From positions 1-24,797 of the forward strand of contig CAZBNS010000015.1 of the NCBI GenBank assembly GCA_964493475.1: a DNA stretch of 24,797 nucleotides. The letters are read 5' to 3'. Positions 7,376 to 14,428 of this stretch are shown here, piece by piece (within the stretch, counting starts at the first letter, position 1; each line of letters starts with the position of its first letter). Made by a program: the position numbers and the translations under genes. The DNA is from CALXSC01 sp964493475 (GTDB lineage Bacteria; Pseudomonadota; Alphaproteobacteria; Rickettsiales; UBA1997). The notes under the pieces were generated by a model that was not told where the DNA came from, made no database searches, and saw nothing but the letters and a program-made list of their open reading frames with translations.

Positions 7376-8209
7376 TTATTCAATAACACACATCATTGGT
7401 ACGTGATCCGACGGTTGTTCCTTGCTCCTTGTTTCGTCAGCATATATTTTGCATTTTTTTATCATTTTTGTAGCTTCTGGTGTAGCAAGTAGTGCATCAA
7501 GTCTATAGCCCAACTTCCTTTCCCACATATAATATGGTCTATAGCCATACCATGAATATTCCCTAGATTTAGGATTTAAATCTCTCCAAATATCCTTTAT
7601 TCCAGTACTCAATAGCTCTTTAAATTTATCTCTTTCTTGCCATGTATTAGTAATAGAGCCATCTTTTTTAACAGAATAAACGTCCATTTCCAAAACCGGA
7701 CAAACATTATAATCACCACCAAAAATTGCTAGTTCATTTAATTTGATACTTTCTCCAAATCTAAATTTTAGTCTATCGTTAAATAACATTTTTTTGTTGA
7801 AAGCATCAGTTGTTGTATAATCTTTTACGCCATTTCTTAAATCATTTGCTGTTGGACCACCATTTGGAACATATATGCTGCCAACCATAAACACCTTTCC
7901 GCTATTATCAAATTTTGCCTCTATATACCTTGCCTCATTGTCTTCTTTAACTAAATCATATGGAGGTAATTTTTTAATAACATCGTAAAGTGGAAATTTT
8001 GAAAAAATAGCAACACCGTTTTTGCCTTTTTCTGCACTTAATTGAATATTATAGCCAAATTGCTCAAACTCTAAAAAAGGAAATTCCTCGCTGGTGCATT
8101 TTAATTCTTGCAATAAAAGCACATCAGGATTTTCCTCTTTTATCCATTCAAGCAATCTTGGTATTCTCATTCTTATTGAATTAACATTCCATGTAGCAAT
8201 TTTAATCAT
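7376..8209 (-). CDS. xthA: Exodeoxyribonuclease III / AP endonuclease
   Basis: Base-excision-repair nuclease of the exonuclease III family (cuts 5' of abasic sites, 3'-5' exonuclease). It has the family motifs in order: IATWNVNSIR at the N-terminus, LLQELKC with the metal-binding Glu, GSIYVPNGG, GGDYNVCP with the catalytic Asp and Asn, the WYGYRP-type DNA-binding loop, and PSDHVPM with the catalytic Asp-His at the C-terminus. The start is placed at 8209 (MIKIATWN) because GGAAA lies just upstream; the frame is open to an ATG at 8227, which would add six unsupported residues. It follows ppa by 33 bases. Confidence 0.95.
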   Translation of the reverse strand: MIKIATWNVNSIRMRIPRLLEWIKEENPDVLLLQELKCTSEEFPFLEFEQFGYNIQLSAEKGKNGVAIFSKFPLYDVIKKLPPYDLVKEDNEARYIEAKFDNSGKVFMVGSIYVPNGGPTANDLRNGVKDYTTTDAFNKKMLFNDRLKFRFGESIKLNELAIFGGDYNVCPVLEMDVYSVKKDGSITNTWQERDKFKELLSTGIKDIWRDLNPKSREYSWYGYRPYYMWERKLGYRLDALLATPEATKMIKKCKIYADETRSKEQPSDHVPMMCVIE

Positions 8210-8242
8210 CAAGTTTCCATTATACAAACAATTGTTATATAC

Positions 8243-8773
8243 TTACTGCTTTTTAGCTCTTTCAACGGCTTCAAGCATAATCTTCTTAGCACTTGCGGCA
8301 TCTTTAAATCCAGCAACCTTTACCCATTTGCCCTTTTCTAAATCCTTATAATGCTCAAAAAAATGTTTAATTTTATTTAATAAGATTTCCGGAATATCAT
8401 TAATTTCATTAAATTTTGAATATTCAGAATTCATTTTAACTGTTGGAACAGCTAGCAATTTTTCATCCATGCCTTTTTCATCTTCCATAATGAAAACTCC
8501 GATTAATTTTGCTGGAATAACAGCACCCGGAACAACTGGAAATTCGCTAATAACTAAAACATCAACTGGATCGCCATCTTCTGATAAAGTATTAGGAACA
8601 AAGCCATAATTGCAAGGATAATGCATTGGCGTTGCTAGAAATCTATCAACAAACAAAGCCCCGCTTTTTTTATCTAATTCATATTTTACAGGGAGCGCAT
8701 TCGCTGAGTTTTCAATAATAACATTAACTTCATCAGGAACATTTTTTCCCATTGATATATTTTCTATTTTCAT
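8243..8773 (-). CDS. ppa: Inorganic pyrophosphatase (family I)
   Basis: Hydrolyses PPi from biosynthetic reactions in the cytoplasm. The conserved active-site segments are intact: KYELDKKSG, VDRF, HYPCNYGFVPNT and the metal-binding EDGDPVDVLV, followed by the region around FIMEDEKGMDEKLLAVP. The start is placed at 8773 (MKIENISMG), preceded by AAAGAAAG, which gives 176 residues, the usual size for the bacterial hexameric enzyme. The frame is open upstream to an ATG at 8815, but those 14 residues have no family counterpart. It is the first gene of the run ppa - xthA - rlmM-like - membrane protein and is divergent from the mfd fragment. Confidence 0.95.
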   Translation of the reverse strand: MKIENISMGKNVPDEVNVIIENSANALPVKYELDKKSGALFVDRFLATPMHYPCNYGFVPNTLSEDGDPVDVLVISEFPVVPGAVIPAKLIGVFIMEDEKGMDEKLLAVPTVKMNSEYSKFNEINDIPEILLNKIKHFFEHYKDLEKGKWVKVAGFKDAASAKKIMLEAVERAKKQ

Positions 8774-8852
8774 AACTTTCTTTAAAAAATTAACACCGCA
8801 TATATTATCACTCATTATTTTTTAACTTCAAGTAATTATTGAAATTAATTTT

Positions 8853-8861
8853 TGTTATAAT
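8853..8861 (+). promoter_or_regulatory. Extended -10 promoter element for the mfd fragment
   Basis: TGTTATAAT is a consensus extended -10. No good -35 is placed, which extended -10 promoters tolerate. Transcription would begin near 8868, so the GTG at 8867 is too close to be a start and the ATG at 8891 is favoured. Confidence 0.4.
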
Positions 8862-8890
8862 AACCTGTGAGTGTCGCCAATTTATATTTT

Positions 8891-10048
8891 ATGAATTATA
8901 AAACACAACTATCATATATTGAAAAATCAACAGTTATAAAGAATATAACCGAGAGTAGTGTAAAATACTTAGTTTATAATATTCTAAATGAAACAAAATT
9001 CCAATTTTTCATTTACATTTGCGATGACAATTTTGACTTGGGATTAACAAAAAAAGAAATTGAATTTTACGACAAAAATATAGAAATTTTAACCTTTCCA
9101 GAATGGAACACAATGCCTTACGATGTAAATTCCCCAGATTTAGACATACAGACGCAAAGAATGAATTGCATTTACAAGCTCATCAGCTCCATAAAGAAAA
9201 AAACTTTATTATTAATCTCTCAAAAAGCAATTATTCAAAAAACAATCAATAAAAAAGATTTTAAATTCATTAATTTTTACATTAATCAAAAACTAACTAT
9301 TGATGAAGCAAAACAAATCCTAGAAGAGAACTGCTACAATAAAACAGAAACATCATATAGTATAGGAGATTATTGCATAAACAACAACATAATTGATTTA
9401 ATCACGTTTAACAATCAAGCTTACAGAATTATAATACAACAAAACACAATAAAAGAAATAAAAACATTAAATCCAAATAGCCAAATCGCTACAGAAAACC
9501 ACAAAGAAATCTTAATATTGCCAATAAGAGAAGTTATTTTTAATTCATCAAACATTCAAAATTTTAGGCAAAATTACAAAAAGCAATTTGGAATTCCAAA
9601 TGACAAAGACACTTTATACAGCAATATTATAAACAATCAAATATATAATGGTTTTGAAAATTGGCTTCCATTATTTTATGAAAACAGTTTGGAGTCAGTT
9701 TTTAACTATATTTCAGAAGACACAATTTTTTTATATAAAAACAGTATAAAAGACAAAATGAATAAGTTTCACAATTTAATCAAAAACTATTATAATTTAA
9801 GAGTAGAAAATTTGAAACAAAAACCCTCGGAAAACATATATAATCCAATTCCCATTAATCTATTATATTTAGAAAGTTTTGAAGAAGAAATTAAAAAATA
9901 TAGCAACATAATTTTTGACATAAAGGACGAAATAAAGGATGAAAGACAACTTGAATTAAATTTCAAAAATGTTCCAGAATTTAACAAAACTTCGAACGAA
10001 GTTTTTAAAGACTTGAAAATTTTTTTGACAAATAAAAGTGATAATTAA
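8891..10048 (+). CDS. mfd: N-terminal (UvrB-like) fragment of transcription-repair coupling factor Mfd
   Basis: The 385 residues match only domains D1a-D2-D1b of Mfd, the UvrB-like module that contacts UvrA. Diagnostic stretches are TFPEWNTMPYDVNSPDLDI (usually P.WE.LPYD..SP..DI), FRQNYKKQFG, and GFENWLPLFYENSLESVFNY (usually GMEHWLPLFYE.LETLFDY). The normally conserved RGG of the D1 core is replaced (YCINNNIIDL). The frame stops at residues corresponding to the beginning of D3 (VPEFNKTSNEVFKDLKIFL). The RNA-polymerase-interacting domain, both translocase domains and D7, about two thirds of the family length of roughly 1,150, are absent, and ftsQ follows convergently. No helicase motif follows in another frame. 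It could be a maintained stand-alone domain, half of a split gene, or a decaying gene. Confidence 0.8.
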   Translation: MNYKTQLSYIEKSTVIKNITESSVKYLVYNILNETKFQFFIYICDDNFDLGLTKKEIEFYDKNIEILTFPEWNTMPYDVNSPDLDIQTQRMNCIYKLISSIKKKTLLLISQKAIIQKTINKKDFKFINFYINQKLTIDEAKQILEENCYNKTETSYSIGDYCINNNIIDLITFNNQAYRIIIQQNTIKEIKTLNPNSQIATENHKEILILPIREVIFNSSNIQNFRQNYKKQFGIPNDKDTLYSNIINNQIYNGFENWLPLFYENSLESVFNYISEDTIFLYKNSIKDKMNKFHNLIKNYYNLRVENLKQKPSENIYNPIPINLLYLESFEEEIKKYSNIIFDIKDEIKDERQLELNFKNVPEFNKTSNEVFKDLKIFLTNKSDN

Positions 10049-10208
10049 AAAAGGATAAAAAATCTACTAGACATTATACATTGAGAAATAAAATTTCATT
10101 ACTACAAAGCATATTGAAGTGAAAGTTAGATTTTAAATGCAAAAATTATAATGTGTTGGTTTTATTAAACAGAATTTATTAATTATAAAAAACCTTTGTG
10201 AATAGTGT

Positions 10209-11024
10209 CTAGTTATCCTCAAGAAAAACTCTATCGTTATTTCGTAAATCTATTGTTTTTAAATTGATTTCACTTCCTTTAATTGATAATATCTTATCAA
10301 GTTTGTTCCATGCGTCCAATACATTATTTTCTGGCATTTTGATTATAGTGCCGTTATCAAGTTCAAAATTCCATCTTCTTTTTCCAACTCTGATTGCGGA
10401 TCTTATTTTTGAAAATAGAGTTGGATTGGAAGACAACATGTTAAATAGACTGTAAATGTTTTCTTTAGAACCGTCTCCCATAACTATTAATAGACGGTAG
10501 TATCCTCTTTTTTCTCTTTCACTGATGTTTATGGTTGTTCCTTGTTCGTCAATTAATTGAATATTATTATTGTTTTTCCAGATGGCAAATGGCAAATATT
10601 CATCAATTGTTATTTCCAAGGTATTTGGTAGCGTTCTTTTTATACTGATATTTTTAATCCATGGATCTTCTTTTAGTTCTTTTAGCAGCAGATTTAGATC
10701 ATTTTTATCTTCTAGACTGCAAAAATTATAGACTTTGTCTTGAATATTATAAATGCTTGCTTTGTCTACACCATTAATTTCAACATTTACACAGACGTTT
10801 TTATATAATGTTTTTGAATATAACAGTTGAATATCTGTTATAAATTTTGTAAAAACGCTGTTTTTATATAAAAATGAAAAAAAATAAATGGCTAATAATA
10901 ATATAAAAATCGTGAAAATTATTTTGAATACTTTAAAAAATTTCAGCAATAATATTATTAGTCCTGCATTTTTTTTTGTTATTCTTTTTTTGTTTTTTTT
11001 GATTTTTGTTTTCTTCGTCGACAT
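10209..11024 (-). CDS. ftsQ: Cell division protein FtsQ
   Basis: Bitopic divisome protein that links FtsL/FtsB to the cytoplasmic components. It has a lysine-rich cytoplasmic N-terminus (1-22), one membrane span (about 30-52) and a periplasmic part with a POTRA domain (VNVEINGVDKASIYNI... to DPWIKNISIKRTLPNTLEITIDEYLPFAIW) followed by the FtsQ beta domain (IQLIDEQGTTI, then KRRWNFELDNGTIIKMPE). Its 271 residues are normal for the family. In most proteobacteria ftsQ lies between ddl or murB and ftsA; here it follows a DUF2610-type gene by 5 bases and no dcw gene is adjacent. Identification rests on domain order and the PWI..I.V.R..P..L.I.I.E..P.A.W pattern. Confidence 0.92.
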   Translation of the reverse strand: MSTKKTKIKKNKKRITKKNAGLIILLLKFFKVFKIIFTIFILLLAIYFFSFLYKNSVFTKFITDIQLLYSKTLYKNVCVNVEINGVDKASIYNIQDKVYNFCSLEDKNDLNLLLKELKEDPWIKNISIKRTLPNTLEITIDEYLPFAIWKNNNNIQLIDEQGTTINISEREKRGYYRLLIVMGDGSKENIYSLFNMLSSNPTLFSKIRSAIRVGKRRWNFELDNGTIIKMPENNVLDAWNKLDKILSIKGSEINLKTIDLRNNDRVFLEDN

Positions 11025-11029
11025 TGTTT

Positions 11030-11323
11030 TTACATTTCTTCAATGATTTTTGCAAATCCTTTATTGTTGTTTTCTATGCTTCCGTTAGCAACATTTATGG
11101 CGTAATAGCATAATTCTTCAAACGATACCTTGTGTTTCATAGCTAATTGGTGTAGTTTATCTATTGATTCCATGATATCGGCAGGAACCATGCCACCTTT
11201 TACACTAGATAGCCAAGTTGATTGAAAGTGTATTGGATGCTGTTCTGGATGTGGATTTCCGATATAAAACAATACTGTTTGTTTTTGTCCGTTAAAATCA
11301 CAAGGTATTCCAAAACTTTTCAT
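11030..11323 (-). CDS. DUF2610-type small conserved protein
   Basis: A 97-residue soluble protein. The pattern PCDFNGQ, then FYIGNPHPEQHPIHFQSTWLS, GGMVPADIMES and HKVSFEELCYYA resembles the DUF2610 family as I recall it from Rickettsiales and related alphaproteobacteria; no search was made and the function is unknown. There is no signal peptide and no membrane segment. The stop overlaps the leader of ftsQ, whose ATG follows 5 bases later, so the two are probably translated from one message. This link to a division gene is the only clue to a role. Confidence 0.75.
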   Translation of the reverse strand: MKSFGIPCDFNGQKQTVLFYIGNPHPEQHPIHFQSTWLSSVKGGMVPADIMESIDKLHQLAMKHKVSFEELCYYAINVANGSIENNNKGFAKIIEEM

Positions 11324-11439
11324 TTTATCAACTATTAATTAAGAATATATTTTAAGATAATAAATAAAAAAAAATATTCAACTAAAATAATTTATTATTT
11401 GCGGTAATATATATTTGAAGATTTTTTTAATGCAATTGT

Positions 11440-11486
11440 TTTGTAGCTTCCCTTTGCCAAGGTGGTTGATAATGGGAAGCTACAAA
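11440..11486. repeat. Short palindrome of the GCTCCCC family
   Basis: TTTGTAGCTTCCC at 11440-11452 is perfectly complementary to 11474-11486, giving a 13-bp stem with a 21-base loop. The order TA-GCTTCCCTTTG matches the termini of the 100-547 element with one change. It lies between two divergently oriented genes, so it is not placed as a terminator for either. Confidence 0.65.
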
Positions 11487-11553
11487 GAAAGTGCTATAAT
11501 CAATAAGCGGATAGCTATAAATATATTATAAATTACCAATCCAACAATATTTC

Positions 11554-11581
11554 TTGCAATAAAAATATTTTTTTATACTTT
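11554..11581 (+). promoter_or_regulatory. Possible promoter of the NuoF-like gene
   Basis: TTGCAA at 11554-11559 is followed after 16 bases by TACTTT at 11576-11581 (TATACT overlaps it at a spacing of 14). Transcription would start near 11588, downstream of the TTG at 11581, which supports the ATG at 11608 as the start codon. Confidence 0.3.
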
Positions 11582-11607
11582 TGTTCTGGAATAAAAAATT
11601 TTTATAT

Positions 11608-12633
11608 ATGGATAAAAATCTTATAGTTGAAAAATTGAAAAATGCAAAATTGTTTGGCAAGGGCGGAGCTGCTTTTCCAACTGATGAAAAATGGAAAGGT
11701 GTTGGTGAAGCTGAGGGAAATTTAAAATATATAATCGTAAATTCGTCAGAAGGCGAAATGGGCGTGTTTAAAGATTTATATGTATGGAGAAATCACATGG
11801 ATAAAGTCTTTAAAGGCATAGATTATGGAATTAAATTTTTGAATTGCGATGTTGAAGTTTATATTCACATAAACCAAGATTACTATAATGAGCTGCAAGG
11901 ACAAATTTTTAAATACATAAACGACTATAAATGGTCTGGAGTTAAATTTCATATAAACATTGAAGATCCAAGTTATATTGGCGGCGAAGCAAGCGCTTTA
12001 ATGAATATTATTGAAACTGGCGTAGCTCAACCAAGATTAAGAAACAAAAGAACTGTAGTTGCTGGACTATTTGAAAAACCAACAATGATGAATAATGTTG
12101 AAACATTTTATGAAATAGCTGAAGTATTAGATGGAACCTATGACAATACAAGATTTTCCGGTATTTTTGGCGATGGAATTGAAAAAAAGTTTGTTGCAAG
12201 ACATGATATTAATGCAACTATTGCTCAAATCTTAAAAGATAATAATGTTAACCCATCTTTTGATTACTACGTTCAAATAGGCGGAAGCGCAAGCGGTCCA
12301 GTATATAATAAATCACAATTGAATGATGTTATTATGACAGGCGCAGGAAGCATTGAAATATTTGATAAAAATAAAAGAGATTTTTTGGCTTTTTTGAAGA
12401 GAATTGGAAAATTTTATGAAAAGGAATCTTGTGGAAAATGCATGGGCAAAAAATTTGCAACAGGTTTAAATGAAATAATTCAAAAATATAATACACCACA
12501 AGACATAAAAGTTGATGAATTATTGCCTTTAATCAATGATATGAATAAAAAAACATTCTGTAAATTGTGCAAGAGCTTTAAAACGCCGTTTATTACATAT
12601 TGCAATAATGTTTTAGGAATGAAATTGGAATAG
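11608..12633 (+). CDS. Divergent NuoF-like flavoprotein (complex I 51-kDa subunit paralogue)
   Basis: Resembles the NADH- and FMN-binding 51-kDa subunit of complex I and related hydrogenases and dehydrogenases. GKGGAAFPT (about 17-25) matches the FMN loop GRGGAGFPT; NSSEGEMGVFKD (45-56) matches NADEGEPGTFKD; YIGGEASALM and GLFEKPTMMNNVET (about 153-166) match the next conserved segments; a SLBB-like part follows. In the C-terminal iron-sulfur domain the normal CxxCxxC...C of cluster N3 is altered: C275 and C278 remain, the third position is K281, and the last motif is FCKLC (C318, C321). At 341 residues it is shorter than NuoF (about 420) and lacks the N-terminal lead. No NuoE or NuoG partner lies nearby. 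It may be a non-respiratory paralogue; the redox partner is unknown. Confidence 0.82.
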   Translation: MDKNLIVEKLKNAKLFGKGGAAFPTDEKWKGVGEAEGNLKYIIVNSSEGEMGVFKDLYVWRNHMDKVFKGIDYGIKFLNCDVEVYIHINQDYYNELQGQIFKYINDYKWSGVKFHINIEDPSYIGGEASALMNIIETGVAQPRLRNKRTVVAGLFEKPTMMNNVETFYEIAEVLDGTYDNTRFSGIFGDGIEKKFVARHDINATIAQILKDNNVNPSFDYYVQIGGSASGPVYNKSQLNDVIMTGAGSIEIFDKNKRDFLAFLKRIGKFYEKESCGKCMGKKFATGLNEIIQKYNTPQDIKVDELLPLINDMNKKTFCKLCKSFKTPFITYCNNVLGMKLE

Positions 12634-12675
12634 TAATTATTTTAAGTGAATTTTTGGTATTTTAGGTAAAATTTA

Positions 12676-12710
12676 AGTTCCCCTTTGTCGCAATGCGGCA
12701 AAGGGGAACT
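12676..12710. repeat. Compact hairpin of the GCTCCCC family, possible terminator
   Basis: AGTTCCCCTTTGTCGCA is followed at once by its complement (one G-T pair), a stem of up to 17 bp with almost no loop. The order CCCCTTTGTC...GGCAAAGGGG matches the arms of the 2557 and 100 elements. It starts 43 bases after the NuoF-like stop and could end that transcript, but no U-run follows. Confidence 0.6.
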
Positions 12711-12778
12711 ACTATTACAACCAAAACGCAAAGAACTATAGAGGTTATGAATTAACCATTTCTTAATTTAAATAAATA

Positions 12779-12806
12779 TTGAATAATTATAAAAATTTGA
12801 TATAAT
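12779..12806 (+). promoter_or_regulatory. Sigma-70 type promoter of the P-loop gene
   Basis: TTGAAT at 12779-12784 and a perfect TATAAT at 12801-12806 are spaced by 16 bases. Transcription would begin near 12813. The ATG at 12805 lies inside the -10 box and so cannot be the start codon of this transcript. Confidence 0.6.
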
Positions 12807-12825
12807 GCTGGCAGGTTTATTTAAT

Positions 12826-14103
12826 ATGTTTGTGTTTATGGATAGAAGAATTGTTCTTTTGTGCGGAGTTAATGGTAGTGGTAAATCTACCTTATCAGAA
12901 GAAATTAAAAAATTAGGGTATGATATTGTAGACGTTGATGCAAGTAATTTTGATACTTCTCAAAAAGTTGATAAATATTATGAATATTTTTTAAAATATT
13001 TGACATCAAAGTCTTGGAAGGGAAAATTAACTCTTGAAAGTTTTAGAGAAGAATTTCACAGTTTATATAATGGAGCTTGTAATAACGATGCTTCTTTAAC
13101 ATTGCTAACGATGTATGAACAATTTACTAAAATTAGGATTCCAGAAGAAAAAAGAGAATTTGAAATAGATTATCTATACAAAGAAGTTTTAGCGCCAGTT
13201 TACCTGGAAGATACTAAAATTAACATTGAAACGGCTATTGGAGAAGGTAAAAATATGATGTGTATAGATGTTGGTTCAAGAAAATTCTTTTTTGTTAATG
13301 ATGAGTTTATTTGTTTTTTAGAAAGTAGAGGATATCATGTTGATGTTTTTTATTTAGATTCGGATATTCAAAGGAATGTTGATAATCTTTTTAATATAAA
13401 AAATGATATATATGTAATATTTGATAGATTGAATTTGACTGGAGTAGTCAAAGAATTTTTTAGTTCTTACAATGAATATAGGGCTATATCTGAGAAATTA
13501 ACTTCCAAAATACCAACTGAGAAAGAAGAGGCGTTTAGAAACATAACAGTTTTATTGGAAACAAATACTGAACTAAAGTCTAAAGTTAAAGAATTAGTTA
13601 AAAAATACATGGTTGTCAGAGCAACAACACTTGGAGAACATTTGGAAGAATTAAAAAATGGAGAACATTCGGAAATACTGCACAGACTTTTTATTAAAAA
13701 TAGGGATAGTGTGGGAGAGCTTTTTCAAACAATAACAGGCTTGCTATCCCCGACACAGCAATCAGCCGATTCACCATATAGAGAACTATCAAGTTCAGAT
13801 TACTTGCCTAGAGCTTCTGCGGATTGCGGTGCAGCTAGCAGCAGTGTTAGCCGAACTGTATTACAAAATGTTGCAGATACGCCAGCTATAGTATCTACAA
13901 CAGACCTTTCAACAGCTCATAAAAAGCGAGAATTAGATTCGTCAAGTGCAGAAATTCCTACTACATTACAACAAGATCCACCAAAAAGACAAGTGGTTGC
14001 AACTGAAGAGGCTCCTGTTATTCAATCTACGTTTTTGCCAACACAGCCAAGATTTCAGTCCTCTATATTATCTGGCAGGGCTGAAATAGGAGTATACAAC
14101 TAA
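12826..14103 (+). CDS. P-loop kinase-like protein (zeta-toxin/AAA_33-like) with a Ser/Thr/Pro-rich tail
   Basis: The N-terminal domain starts with a Walker A motif, LLCGVNGSGKSTL (about residues 11-23), followed by YDIVDVDASNFD, which resembles the IDAD segment after the P-loop in zeta toxins and related kinases. A segment near residue 145 (EGKNMMCIDVGSRKFFFVNDEFICFL) and GYHVDVFYLDSD fit the family's second half. A helical region (about 220-300) follows. The last 120 residues (from 13741) are Ser/Thr/Pro/Gln-rich and probably disordered. G+C rises from 12 of 60 bases at 12961-13020 to 32 of 60 at 13801-13860, so the tail may have a separate origin. The start is set at 12826 because 12805 lies in the promoter; 12838 is also possible. 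Toxin, effector or small-molecule kinase are all open. Confidence 0.7.
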   Translation: MFVFMDRRIVLLCGVNGSGKSTLSEEIKKLGYDIVDVDASNFDTSQKVDKYYEYFLKYLTSKSWKGKLTLESFREEFHSLYNGACNNDASLTLLTMYEQFTKIRIPEEKREFEIDYLYKEVLAPVYLEDTKINIETAIGEGKNMMCIDVGSRKFFFVNDEFICFLESRGYHVDVFYLDSDIQRNVDNLFNIKNDIYVIFDRLNLTGVVKEFFSSYNEYRAISEKLTSKIPTEKEEAFRNITVLLETNTELKSKVKELVKKYMVVRATTLGEHLEELKNGEHSEILHRLFIKNRDSVGELFQTITGLLSPTQQSADSPYRELSSSDYLPRASADCGAASSSVSRTVLQNVADTPAIVSTTDLSTAHKKRELDSSSAEIPTTLQQDPPKRQVVATEEAPVIQSTFLPTQPRFQSSILSGRAEIGVYN

Positions 14104-14159
14104 TGCAATAAGAATTGTGGCTGAAAAGGAATATTGTTGTTAACATTTAAAAGTATGTT

Positions 14160-14216
14160 ATTGCAGTGCTAATTTTCTTAGTGTCTTTAGATACTAAGAA
14201 AACCTTCAGCTGCAAT
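14160..14216 (+). terminator. Two-part hairpin, possible terminator after the P-loop gene
   Basis: TTTTCTTAGT (14173-14182) pairs perfectly with ACTAAGAAAA (14193-14202), and outside it ATTGCAG (14160-14166) pairs with CTGCAAT (14210-14216) across an internal loop. It begins 57 bases after the stop codon. There is no clean U-run directly after it, so it may instead be a structured RNA or a processed end. The rest of 14104-14428 holds the rpsB promoter and leader. Confidence 0.4.
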
Positions 14217-14301
14217 TGTTAGAAAAATTGTTTTATAATGCCGCTACTAACCATAATATGTTGCAACTTATCAATTTTCTCATAATTTTATTATATTTTT
14301 C

Positions 14302-14329
14302 TTGAAAAATAATAAATTATTGTTATATT
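14302..14329 (+). promoter_or_regulatory. Sigma-70 type promoter of rpsB-tsf
   Basis: TTGAAA at 14302-14307 and TATATT at 14324-14329 are spaced by 16 bases. Transcription would begin near 14336 and leave a leader of about 93 bases before rpsB. Confidence 0.55.
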
Positions 14330-14351
14330 TTCTTTGTTATTATTAATAAAA

Positions 14352-14416
14352 ATCACAACCAGTTCTACTTTGGTGTCTTATTTATGAGATCGTGAGTTGG
14401 TGTGGTATAACCAAAG
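14352..14416 (+). promoter_or_regulatory. Structured rpsB leader, possible S2 autoregulatory site
   Basis: CTTTGGT (14368-14374) is complementary to ACCAAAG (14410-14416), which ends just before the Shine-Dalgarno sequence of rpsB. The enclosed bases include GTGAGTTGGTGTGG, which could partly pair with ATCACAACC upstream (14352-14360). rpsB is under feedback control by S2 in several bacteria; a role for this fold is inferred from position only. Confidence 0.35.
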
Positions 14417-14428
14417 AAAAGGAAAAAA

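Noticed and set aside
7396..7410. Possible parS site around TACGTGAT
   Set aside because: It is not palindromic beyond the central ACGT and lies within xthA, with no match to the TGTTTCACGTGAAACA type.
10049..10208. Continuation of Mfd after the stop through a frameshift
   Set aside because: A +1 frame would read QIKVIIKKG, loosely like the next strand of D3, but it stops within 10 codons. No translocase or RID motif follows in any frame before ftsQ.
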